DNA of 64,000 nt from NCBI GenBank assembly GCA_943735955.1, contig OX030964.1:3777099-3841098 (forward strand). The letters are read 5' to 3'. Below are positions 1 through 12,490 of this stretch, piece after piece. The stretch is from Piscicola geometra (taxonomy: Eukaryota > Annelida > Clitellata > Hirudinida > Piscicolidae). Under the pieces are notes generated by a model, which was given only the letters and a program-made list of their open reading frames with translations, ran no database searches and was not told where the DNA came from. Position numbers and translations under genes: made by a program. Positions within the stretch are counted from its first letter, which is position 1. Every line of letters starts with the position of its first letter.

Positions 1-725
<725 letters not shown>

Positions 726-2120
726 AGTAATAATAATATAATAAATGGTGAAATTGACAATAATAATATTAAAAAAGCAATGATACAAATGGCTAAAGGT
801 ATGAAAATGGCAAAAGAAAACATAAAGAGCAAAAAAAACATTTTTCAAATCGGAAGTAGCTGAAAGATTCTATCAGTAGTTTCAATATAAACTGATGCTG
901 AAGAGAGAAAAAATAAAAATTTAGTCTTTTTAGTTAGTGAGAAATTCTTTTTGAGAAATGTGTTTTCTTAAAAATACTTTCAAGAAAATAGGTCAAAAAT
1001 TTGTGGGAAAAAGAATAGAAAATAAAAAATATAATTTATGAAGCACTTTCGTCATTATACTCCATTGTTCAGCTTTAAAAAATAATTTTAATTTAGCAAA
1101 GCGAGAAAATTGTTTATCAATAAACTAGACCAACTAGTTGATGATGATCTTTATTAAAGTGTATAATTGTATCTTTTGCTATCAATATTTTTACAGATTT
1201 TGTGGGTGATTAATTAATATTATGAAAATAATAATTTATTATTCCGTTACTGATTTATTTATTATTTTCATTCTTATTGTTAATAATACTGTTATCACGG
1301 GCTTTGGGATTATGCCTCAGCTCTGGTGCAAGAGAATAAATAAGCTTGTCTTTGTAGCTATTGTGGTTTTTATTTTCATATCGTTAATAATAACCATAAA
1401 AATATTGTTTTTAATCATCTTTTTTTTAGATTTATTAGAAATGGCTTATCATTTTTTCAATAACAATATTATTATTTTTAATATTTAACAAAAATTTCGA
1501 TTAATGACAACTTATTATAACAAAAATTTCTCTTATTTTAACGTTTTTTGTTTTCTCCCTAACACAACTCATTTTACCAAATCAACCTGATGAGACATTT
1601 TCCCAAATTTAAAACTAAAACAGTCGCTAGGTGAACTTGAAAAATTAATTAGCTTACATTTTGAAATTTTCAAGTTTTAATTTTGATGTTTTAATCTAAT
1701 TGTTGATATGTAATATGTAAAATAAATGAATAAATTCTTACAATATTAGGCAAAAACGCGTGAAAAAATAATTAGGCCCACGACTCAACAATATAAAAGA
1801 CCACTATTTGTTTGAGTTTCTTTGAAGGCACAGAAACCGAAGTACTGACATTTTTAGAATGAAAACTGTCAAATAAGATTGATGAAATAACGAAATTAGA
1901 ATATTAAATAAATTTAATTTAACTTTTTAAAACAAATAAAAAATACAATTTCTTAATTCAAAAATGAAAATCAATAAAAAAACTATCAACAGAAAAATGA
2001 TATATTGAAAACTTTTGATTAATTATTAAAAAATTATCAACTGCTATGAATAAACTCTGAAAAATAGTGAAACGTCAGAGCTTCAATCAAATTTAATGAT
2101 GAGAAGCTAACTAGATTCAA
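726..2120. other. AT-rich sequence, no gene seen
   Basis: Very A/T-rich with many homopolymer runs. The 88-codon open frame at 1222-1488 is hydrophobic by base composition and matches nothing I know. Confidence 0.55.
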
Positions 2121-2450
2121 GATGATGGATGAATGGATGGTTAGATGGATAGATGGATTAATGGATGGGTTGATAAATGGTTAGATGGATAGATAGATTA
2201 ATGGATGGGTTGATGAATGAATAGATGCATGGATAAATGGATTAATGGATGGATTGATGAATGAATAGTTGTATGGATTAATGGATGGATTGATGAATGA
2301 ATAGATGTATAGATTAATGGATGTATTGATGAAAGAATAGATGCATGAATAAATAGATGGATGAATGAATGAATTGAAAATGCGTAGATAAAGAATAAAT
2401 AGAAATGAATGAAGGACAAATGGATGATGAATGGTTGGCTTGCTGGCTGG
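2121..2450. repeat. GATG-type degenerate tandem array
   Basis: Imperfect tandem units built on GATGGAT, with variants such as GATGAATGAATAGATG and GATGGATTAATG. It reads as the reverse complement of the CATC/TATC-rich tract at 2826-3290, so the two arrays face each other across about 400 bp. Confidence 0.85.
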
Positions 2451-2825
2451 AAGGATGAAGTAAGAAATAGTGCAGAAATAGTGACTTAATTAGCAATTAT
2501 GACCTTCATTACGCACGGTAATTGTGCGTGTGATGTGCGTGGTGCGGGTTGGAGGCGAAATGAGTTTTTTGGATTTTTTCATTTCATTATCATGTTGAAA
2601 TATATTTATATATTAAAAATAATTTTTTTAAACAATTAATATTTTATTATTTCTATTTTTTAATATAATTATTTTTGTTGATTATTTCTTTTTTTCTGAT
2701 TTAGCTTCCTTGTCCACTTGTGAATCAGGGCACGCATGGTGTGCATTCCCATTAATCAATAAAAACAATCTTTCATCTTTGGGTATTTTTATCTTTCTAA
2801 TCTAGCCATTAATACTTCCTATTTT

Positions 2826-3290
2826 ATTTCCATTTATCTATCCATCAACTATCCATTCATCTGTAAATCTATCCATGTACTCATCCACTTATCCATCCAT
2901 TCTGCTATCTTTCTTTACATACGTCTATCAATCTATTCATCGATACATCCATCTTTTCATCAATCAACATTTTTTATCTATTTATCTATCAAAACAACTT
3001 TCCATCTATCATCTATTTTCTTATCAATAAAAAAATTAAATAAAAAAATCTATAAATGTATCCTTTCAACAGTACAACCATCTATCCATCTATCAATCAT
3101 CTATGCATCATTTCACTCATCATTCCATATTTATATTCCATTATTCATCTATTGATCTATTTTTATATTTTTTATATTATTTTCTTTAACTTTCCATCCA
3201 ACCATTCATCCTCAAACCATCCATCCATCCAATCTTAATCCATTACTCATCCAACACCGGTCTAGAGACAAACATGGAGATTCTTTTCTA
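2826..3290. repeat. CATC/TATC-type degenerate tandem array
   Basis: Imperfect ATCCATCTATC-like units, in opposite orientation to the GATG array at 2121-2450. Open frames across it are low-complexity. Confidence 0.8.
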
Positions 3291-3663
3291 TCCACCCTCA
3301 TCCACTCTCTTATTTATGTATGAATTCCACTTGAAAGATAAAGCAATGGCTTTACTTATCAAACTTCGTGATAAAGCAATAAGGGTGTGAGTAAAGACCG
3401 TATAAGAAGTAAATAAATAAATAAATAATTTAATTGAAAATATAATTATTAAAAAAACTATTTAAGTCTTCAAGTAAAAGTGAAAAACAAGAGTAGATAT
3501 CATTGTAAAGCAACAGCAGACCTAAATTATATAGAGATGATAACTTTTGGAAAATTTGGACATGGAAAACACACAAAAAACAAAGGAAGGAAACTACAAT
3601 GCAGAGTTATGTAATTACCATTTCACGCTTGACTGTGCTAGTCTAGACTCCTACGTCACAGCT

Positions 3664-3765
3664 ACTACAACTACTACTACTACTACTACTATTATTATCT
3701 CTTTTTATGTTCTTTTTATTATTATTATTATAATTAGTTTTATTATTATTATATTGATAATGCTG
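3664..3765. repeat. TAC/TAT trinucleotide tract
   Basis: A short run of ACT units grading into ATT units. It lies in otherwise unannotated AT-rich sequence (3291-3794). Confidence 0.7.
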
Positions 3766-3797
3766 ACGATACTAATGAATCAAAAAACAATCTATTA

Positions 3798-4030
3798 AAT
3801 CAATTCTTCAATCAAATCCAATTCTTCAATCAAATTCAATTTTTCAATCAAATCCAATTCTTCAATCAATTCCAATTCTTCAATCAAATCCAATTCTTTA
3901 ATCAAATCCAATTCTTCAATCAAATCAAATTCTTCAATCAAATCCAATTCTTTAATCAATTCCAATTTTTTAATCAAATCCAATTTTTTAATCAAATCCA
4001 ATTCTTCAATCAAATCCAATTATCCAATCT
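3798..4030. repeat. 18-bp tandem repeat
   Basis: About 13 copies of an 18-bp unit of the form TCAATCAAATCCAATTCT, with point variants. The unit is a multiple of three, so the minus strand stays open and would encode a repeated D-L-I-E-E-L hexapeptide. There is no sign that this frame is a gene: no start context, splice sites or flanking homology. Confidence 0.9.
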
Positions 4031-4095
4031 AATCATCCAACAAGCACCATCTCTTCAGAAAACTAAACCCTACTGAATGAATCATCGTCATGGGG

Positions 4096-4210
4096 GAGGG
4101 GGGGGGAGGAGTTCATTGACGTATCAATGACGTCATATGACGTCATATGAGGTCATATGGAAAAGGGAAGAGGGGAGGAGTTCAATGACGTATTGATAAC
4201 GTCATACCAA
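4096..4210. promoter_or_regulatory. Cluster of CRE-like TGACGTCA sites
   Basis: Perfect palindromic CREs occur at 4128-4135 and 4138-4145, with a one-base variant (TGAGGTCA) at 4148-4155, giving an exact 10-bp period. Half-sites lie at about 4117 and 4177. A longer imperfect duplication, GGAGGAGTTCA plus TTGACGTAT, flanks it at 4105 and 4165. CREB/ATF proteins bind this motif. There is no gene within 10 kb, so function is uncertain and this may simply be a tandem repeat. Confidence 0.4.
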
Positions 4211-4217
4211 AGACATC

Positions 4218-4490
4218 TACCCGCATATGAGGTTGATGATGGGAAATAGCATGATAATGATCTAGATGGTGGAGATGGTGAAAAAATTGATGTGGGTGAT
4301 GATGATGATGATAATTGCGATGATGATGATGATGGTGGTGGTGGTGATGATGATAACGATGATGATGTTGCTGGAGCAATGATTGAAGTAACGACGAGGC
4401 AATATTGTAGGGCTCAGAGTGCATCCATAGGTGATGATGCTTGGAATGAAGAGGGCGATGATGATGATGATAATGATGATGATGATGATA

Positions 4491-4534
<44 letters not shown>

Positions 4535-4542
4535 AATATTAA
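4218..4542. repeat. GAT/GGT trinucleotide tracts
   Basis: Two GAT-rich tracts (about 4295-4375 and 4455-4535) are separated by non-repetitive sequence. The Asp-rich and His-rich open frames on the two strands are by-products. Confidence 0.85.
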
Positions 4543-5957
4543 AAAATTATAGAACTAATAAATAAGGATATTTTTTCTTTAAGAAGCCTAATTTAACCAT
4601 AAACCTAACCTGTTAATCATCCAAATAAAATATTAAATAAAAGCAAAAGATTAAAAAAAGTTGAGATGGGATGGTAATTTAACCTAAAGCTTAGCTGGGA
4701 ATATGAAATTAAAATCTGTAATAATCAATAACACAAAGTTTGCGGTTTTTGAAAATTACTTACAAATTGTTTCATCAAAGTCTCTGAATTTGAGGAAAGA
4801 GCGCTATAGAAATCTATTTGATTGATTTGATTGACTGTGTTTGAATGATCATAACGCAATGCGCAGCACACAGATGAGCCTTGGGATGCTAAAACGATTC
4901 TTGAGCAAGTCAAGGCTTGATGACTAGGAAAGCAAATGCAAGCGACTGCACAGTATTTTTGCTTAATTTTTTTTCATTAAAAATTACAAAAAGTGCTTTC
5001 TTGACCTACTACCACTTCCAGCAGCATAGATCGCTTCAAACAGTTGAGAGCGTTTTTGATTTCTAGCTTCAGAACAATGCGGGCATTTGATAATGAGATT
5101 ATATTAAAAAAATACATAATGAATAAAATATTGAAATAAAAATAATATAAATTCCGATGATACAATTAATTAATCAATTAGTTAACTAATTTAACTATTT
5201 TAGTAAATAAGTAATTATTATAGAACAGTTTTGAAGAAACACAGTTTTAATAAAAATATATATCTTCAAACTGATGCCTTAAAAGATTGAAAAAATTGAT
5301 TAAAATTTTTACTTATCATTATCATGCGCGCCTTCAAATAACTTCCAAAGTAATAATAATTTCTTTCAGTGGCCTTCAGTGCATTGTGGAATAATTCAGA
5401 GTGCCAAAGGATTAGACAGATAAATTCACGCATCCATCTACGCGTATTTGCACACATGCAACCACACTTACATGCAAAAAAAGTTTCTTAGACTAAAAAA
5501 AGAATTAGTTTAAATGAAAATGAATTAAAAATAAAGGTAATGGTGGTATGAAAAATAAAAATATTTGGATAAATGTAAACAAAACAAAAATTTTAAATAT
5601 TTTTACAGTTTTTTTTTCTAAAAGTTTTGACAGGCGCTTGAAAAGGCGATAAAATCAAAACTGAAGAAAAAATGGAAATGACGAAAACTGTCAAGATGAT
5701 GTTGTTAAGATTACAGACAGACAAATAATGATGATATAGAAGAAGCGGAACAAAAAAAACAAAACAAAAACACAAAAAAACGAGAAAAAATAACATTTAG
5801 AACAACAATATTTATAAAAAACAACAGCAACAACTAATTTTAAAATCTCTGAAAACAAAAACAATTTCAGCAACTACTTTTCAGCAACAAACTCAACAAC
5901 ATCAACACAGAGCTCTCCCAAGGGAAATACAACATGTTGACCTGACTTTGAGCTGTA
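4543..5957. other. AT-rich sequence with a SINE-like tail
   Basis: Mostly featureless. At 4801-4840 GCGCTATAGAAATC is followed by short TTGATTGATTGATT-like units, resembling the better-preserved copy at 39601-39665. No exon was recognised. Confidence 0.45.
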
Positions 5958-5965
5958 ATGACACT

Positions 5966-6016
5966 GTATGTGTGTGTGTATGTATGTATGTGTGTGTGTT
6001 TGTGTGTGTGTGTGTT
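5966..6016. repeat. (GT)n microsatellite
   Basis: GT dinucleotides with TATG interruptions. Confidence 0.9.
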
Positions 6017-6362
6017 TTTTTGTCGTTATTTTTACCCGCAAAGCCCCCCCCAGACCTTTTCAAAGGGTCTCGCAAATTTTCGAAAATCGATGAGTTTTTT
6101 TGGTGTTGGGGGGGGGGGGGTTATGAATTTTTCAATATGCCATAGGACAATGATATTTTCTCTGGATGGCCATCGGGTCTTTATCTCACGAAACATTTTA
6201 TATATCAACACAGAACATAGAGATCCCACCAAAATTAACACTAACATGTCACAAATTCTGAGAAGAAATAGAGCACCACTAGACCTTAACTACACTTTTA
6301 AATCTTTACACTTTTTATATGTAAATTTTTCAAGCCATGACACAGTATAAAGAGAACAAATC

Positions 6363-8078
6363 AGATAGACAAAATAACTCTCGAGCTTTCAGAATTATCC
6401 AACCTTCATGGAAAGGATGCTGAAAATGTGTAAAGACAGCTCAAAATCACATCAACACATCAAGTTTACGTGCGTATCAGTCTGATCTCATTGCATGTAT
6501 TGAACCGGAAGAATTCTTTTGAGCAACAAGCCTTCAGCCCGAGTTGCAATATATGCTCGATGTTGTTTTGAGTCTGCCAGTTACTTCATCAGATGCAGAA
6601 AGAGCATTTTCTAAACTTCGGCTTATTAAAATTCATCTTAAGACGACTGTATCTATATGTCGTTTGCATAGCTTGTTTGAGAATATCTGCTACCAAAACC
6701 GCTACTGCACTTCTTCCAGTAAATGAAATGGTGAAAAGATTTTCACATCTTGATCGAAAAATTATTTTGTAACTGAAAACACATCAAAATTTAGTTGAAA
6801 CTAAATATTTGAAAAAAAATTATAGACTGTTTAGGATCTCATATCAAACTTCTTTTTTTCTTTTTTTCCTTAGTTTAAAAAATGATGACGTAACTTTAAG
6901 AATACTATGCAACTTAGTTTGTAGTTTTTCTTTTGTATCATTAATAAACTATCTAAGTTTTTTATCAATTATAATTGTTAGTTTTTATTTAGCCCATTGA
7001 CCGCCGCTACCCGAGTAAAAAAGTTAAAATGAATTTTACATTTAGATTTGCATTATATGGTTATAAGAATAACTCAAGCAAAATTGAAAACAATTATTTC
7101 ATAAGTTTTAATGGGGCAAAATGCTGCGAAAACGCAACGTGAGCGGGAAGTGTGACATTATTATGTACAGTAAGAAATCATAAATAAATTGATTCAAACC
7201 ACATTTATTAAACAGAAATAAGTTTCAATGGCGAATAGTTCGATAAAATTCAGACTTCTAATTATTTTATTTGTTGTAATATTAATAATAATTATTTTAA
7301 TTACAACAAAGCAAATTATTTAACGTGAATTACAACAGCACTCATAAACTGTCGTGCTGTTTCAAAGACGACACTGTGGTCGAATGTTATCTTTATTTTA
7401 ATTTTATATTCAACCTATGATAGGTTAAAAAACTATATTCTTTTCAATAAAAGCTTCAAGTGTGAAACATTTGCGGTTTGAAATTTTTTATCGAAATATA
7501 AAAATCAACATTCATCTACAAAATTCAACTTTTAATTTCAATTTTATGAATTTCATAATACATTAACATTAAAATAGCAAATTTTATTATTATTATAAAT
7601 ACTAGACTTATTAAAAATCATATGAAATCATATTATGTCAAAGTTGCGAAAACGCACCATTGATTTTTAAAAGCATTGAAAACGTTTTGCAAGTTATTTT
7701 GAATATTTAAAAAATTAATTCAAATATTAACTATCTTTTCACACTGAAATTAAGACTAAATTTTATAAATATACTAAAAATCGAAAAAAAAAATTGAACA
7801 ATTATCTAAGCGAAGAAAGATTGTTTCGAGAAATTTTACATGTGAACAGGATATAAAAGACTACAAATAATAAAATTGAAAAAGTTGAAATTTAACTTAT
7901 AAAATTAAAATTTAAAATTTATTGTACAAAATATGTGAAAAAACTCGGTATAAAAACAGCAAAAAAATATATAAATTGATGTTGCAAAACGCAACAGCTG
8001 CGGTAAATGGATTAAACAATTATTTTTTTTTACTAAAGTTGAGCCCCCCCCCAGCATTTTTTGCTGGTTGCGCCCCTG
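6363..8078 (+). mobile_element. Decayed hAT DNA transposon
   Basis: The frame at 6544-6726 contains LPVTSSDAERAFSKLRLIK, characteristic of the C-terminal dimerisation region of hAT transposases (often annotated as ZMYM- or BED-like in animals). The reading frame is broken upstream. About 1.35 kb downstream, 8044-8078 has a G/C-rich subterminal tract, a small hairpin (CCAGCA with TGCTGG) and the end GCGCCCCTG, which is the typical hAT right terminus (inverse of CAGGGGCG). A possible 8-bp target duplicate TATACAGA follows at 8079. I did not find the left terminus, so the end may belong to a separate non-autonomous copy. Confidence 0.65.
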
Positions 8079-8086
8079 TATACAGA

Positions 8087-9606
8087 AGCCATAAAAAGAT
8101 ATATTTTTTCTACCTCCAAATAAACAATGTTTTGGTTATATTGCAAAGCAAAGATTATTCAGGCATGATATATTTTTTTAACCAAAAAACGTTTTTTGAA
8201 GAATTTTTCCTAAGCTCATAAACCATTTTTTGGCTTCCAAAAGATTTGTAGAAAATGTGCTGATGAAGCAAACATTATAAGACATTTTTTATATTTATAG
8301 TTCAGCTGCAAAAATAAAAAAAATTGATATATGAATTAAAAATTATGTTATTAAAACATGAAAGAAATAACTTTAAAATTATGGATAACTATTTTTAATA
8401 AATAAAAATATTATTATGTTAAAAACTAAGTTAAAAAACATATTATTTGTTTTAAATAAATATACAAAGCACTGAAAAACTCTTTCATCCCTCCCCCTTC
8501 TCTTTTTTCCTCAAATCCACCCCCACTCCTCCGACAAGCCTAAAGTTTCCTTTTAGCATGTTTTTTTGTGTGTGGAATTTTAGCTATTTAAAAAGTGTTT
8601 TTGTTAAAATAGATTCAAAGTTTTGATTACTTTTTTAACATTTAAAAATTGTTGAATTTAAAATTCTAAATACTTTTAACCAAATAAACATATAAATCAT
8701 ATTTTTACTAAAATAATTTTGATGGAAACAACATAGACCATATCTCGCTTTACACCACAGATAAAAAGATTGACTTCGACAAAATAAAAAAACGAATGAA
8801 AAAAATTCTCAAAAAAACTTCAAAAACTGAAAATGAAATGCAACAACAAGGAAATCTCTTCATTTGCACTCAGTGACCATCCATACATCATCATCGTCCA
8901 AGATGCAAGAACAATAGAATGTTCTTGATGAGCATAAGGACTATGAAAATAAATAATAATAATATAACAATACAAACACAGTTAAATAAATGAACTTTAA
9001 CAACACATCTTAATACAAAAGGTAGAAGAATACAAAAATATTTTAAAAAGAGAATATAAAAATGAACACACAGCAAATAAAATGAGGTTAACAACACACT
9101 TTACTACAAAATGTTTAAAAAAACACCGCTTAAAAAATATATAAAAAGAATATTCAACAAAAAAAAAAAAAATCTGCTTCGAAAAAAACTTCAACTCACC
9201 CACAAACCCCGTTTATAAAGTCATGTTTATTCACGTACACAAGAATGATGCTTCATTAATTTAGGTTCTTAAATGTTGTTTCATGGGGTCAGCTTGTTCA
9301 TGAATGATAGCGTTTGTAAGGCTCTAGTCTGATGAAATGCCTTCAGACGGGAGACTGTTTTGGGTAATATGTGAACGATCATAACTCGATACTTTTCATG
9401 AAAGAACATGAAACTGTGATTTCAAAAGAATAAAAAGATAAGAAGCAAACGATAGGTTAAATAAATAATAAATAAGTAAATAAATTTTAACAAATAGTTA
9501 AATAAAAATGAATAAAATAGAAATAAGAAGAATAGTGAGTGGAAAATTTGATCTGCTCTCGGCTTTAAGTTCTGATGTGTTTTGGCATCGCCTCTGATTA
9601 ACTAAT
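8087..9606. other. AT-rich sequence, no gene seen
   Basis: Long A and T runs, with no exon, RNA gene or clear repeat. Minus-strand open frames at 8891-9203 are Phe/Leu/Ile-rich by composition only. Confidence 0.55.
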
Positions 9607-9629
9607 CCAGTGTCAAGAGTGGATGATAG

Positions 9630-9974
<345 letters not shown>

Positions 9975-12171
9975 TGGTTTTTATGATCATGCTTAAACAC
10001 GTTCTGATTGAAGAGTTACAAATCTCATTCACTTGCCGGTAATTACCTCTTAGAAGCTCTTCATTATTTTTATTTTACTATATTTGACTATTTATTTATT
10101 TTATTTTGCTTTTTTATTTTTATTTCATCTCATCATTATCCCTTTTATTTTTTCTTTCTATCATTATCATCTCCATCATCCTCATCCCTTCATCACCACC
10201 ATCATCATCACCAAGCAGTAACTCAAATTTAAAAATATTTTCTTATCCTTCTAATAAATTCACCCACTAAATAACTATTTTTAACGAACATTTTTTCGCA
10301 ATTTATAGCGGAAAAAAATTTCTAAGCTTTTTGTCTTGAATTGCGACTGGTGCAAAAGATATATTTGCAAAGTTGTTTTTAAGCCAAAACAATTTATATT
10401 TCCCTGAATTTATTTCAAATAGAAAAAAGTGTTTCTTTTCAAAAACAAAACTCCCGTTTATTGTAGACAAGCCCTCCTACCTACTTAACATTCTGCAATG
10501 CTCAGAAATGCTCCACGTAACATGATATTAAAGAGCATCATCATCATCATCACCATCATCACCATCATCATCACCATCATCAGTATCATCATCATCATTA
10601 TCATCATCACCCTTTTCACCATCGTCACCCCATAATCCTCCGCATCATCATCATTTTATACAATCTTCATCATCGTCATCTTCTTCCTCACAATCACCAC
10701 ACTTCCATTACTGTTATCGCCAGCAATAGTCGTAAACTAAGAATAAAAAGAGCAAAAAAGCATTGATGTCTGTGCTAATACCGCTCAAAACGGTGATAAA
10801 GACAAAAAGAAGATGATGATGAAGACGAAGAGAATAAAAGAGATAACGATGAAGATGAAGAAGTCGATGGAAGTGGTGATGAGGATGATAGTTATGACGT
10901 CATTACAGTCATTTTTTTCATAATCTAAAGATTTTATATTCAAAGTAGGATAGCCTCTCTTCATTTATTGTCATCATTATCATCATCATCATTGGCATCA
11001 TTAACCACACTCCCAGCACTATTATCCACACTTTGAAAAAAATAATATGGTTTTTGTATACATTTGTATGATTGCAACTACTTCGAAAAGATCTTTTTTT
11101 GCAATAGTTTTACTGCAATCGTCCCTTAATGATTAGAAAAAAGAAAAATTCAATTTTTTAAATCAAACGTTTTATATCTAACCTTTTTGATAAGTGTTAT
11201 TCCATAAGAAGCACCATCATTTCTTCATCACATTTTCTATCATCTTTATCTCGATTCCAAATGTTTTTTTCAAACTTTTTTAAAAATTAACAATGTTAAA
11301 AAAATATTTTTTAAAAGTCAATTCCTTCATAACATGACCAATTCAAATTCTTTTGTCTTTTCAAACGTTTTTCCCTATTTTAAGATTGACCATTAACTTT
11401 GTTTTGAACAATTATATCTAATTATGAAAGTTTCCGGGAATTTATAATCATTTTCAAGAATCAAAACAACCTAATTAATCACTAATTAACCATCAATTAT
11501 TTGCAGACTTAAACCCCTGAATCCCTCACCATACTCATTCGCAAGCACCTAATAATATAATTTAAACTTCAAACTATTTAGTATTTATTAAACTATTTAA
11601 TAATCAATACATTTATATTTTTTAATCTCTCAGTGATCACGCTGCCGAAACTTGCCTGTTTATTGCTGCTTCCTTACACGACTTATCTTATAAGTACCTT
11701 ACCTCACGCACACACGTGTGTAAGTATTTATGCGTGTGTTTGTGTTTGGGTTTGGGAGAGTTTTTAAGATTTTATTTCGACTCTTTTTCCATTTTTATAT
11801 AAATATTATTTACAAATGAACAATCTTTTTAAAGTAGTTTGAAATGCTTTAGAATTTCTTCAAATGGATATTTTTATACTTCAAACACATCCATACACAC
11901 ATTGTGTTTTTCATGTGTAATTCATACACGCGTCAAAATTCAAAATACACACAGACATACACACAAACACACAATTACAAGTACGCTCGCATTCAGAGAT
12001 ACATTCATGCTTCTGTAATTCGTTCATCTGTAATAACACACCGAGAACACGGGCAGATGGATAAATACACGAGAAGAAACAGAAGGATGGAGAAAAACAT
12101 TTAGAGCCATACGAAAACACACAAAATAAAACACAGAATCCGCAAAATTGAAAAAAATGCATATTGTCAAG
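9975..12171. other. Non-coding tract with CATC patches
   Basis: CATC/CACCATC patches at about 10170-10215 and 10540-10690, a GATGAAGA-rich patch at 10810-10895, and CA-rich sequence at 11700-11760 and 11905-11980. No exon was recognised. Confidence 0.6.
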
Positions 12172-12334
12172 CACCATGTATAAGACGCATTTGTTTTTTC
12201 AATAAGAAAAATAAATTAAGAAACTAATATTAGCTAGTTAAATCAGAAATATCCTCCATTTCACTATTTAAAAACAAATTAATTTGTCTCATTGGAAAAC
12301 TTTAAATAGCAAAAAGTGCGCTTTATACATGGTG
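12172..12334. mobile_element. Short inverted-repeat element (MITE-like)
   Basis: The left end CACCATGTATAAGACGCAT and the right end GTGCGCTTTATACATGGTG are inverted copies with two or three mismatches, enclosing about 125 bp of AT-rich sequence. Single ends with the same sequence occur at 26360-26377 and 59111-59132, so it is a dispersed family. No transposase is present. The superfamily is not certain; the terminal motif is reminiscent of pogo/Tigger-type elements. Confidence 0.55.
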
Positions 12335-12360
12335 TTTCACGGTATGTAAAAAAGAAAAAT

Positions 12361-12490
12361 ATACACACGCACACACACGCACACACACACACACACACAT
12401 ACATACACACACACACACAAACACACAAAGAAACACACACACACAGAAACACACACACACAGAAACAAACACACACAAACACACACACAG
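12361..12490. repeat. (CA)n microsatellite
   Basis: CA dinucleotides with CG, TA and GAAA interruptions, immediately right of the inverted-repeat element. Confidence 0.92.

Noticed and set aside
3795..4019. Minus-strand coiled-coil-like protein of D-L-I-E-E-L repeats
   Set aside because: Produced by an 18-bp tandem repeat; no gene structure around it.
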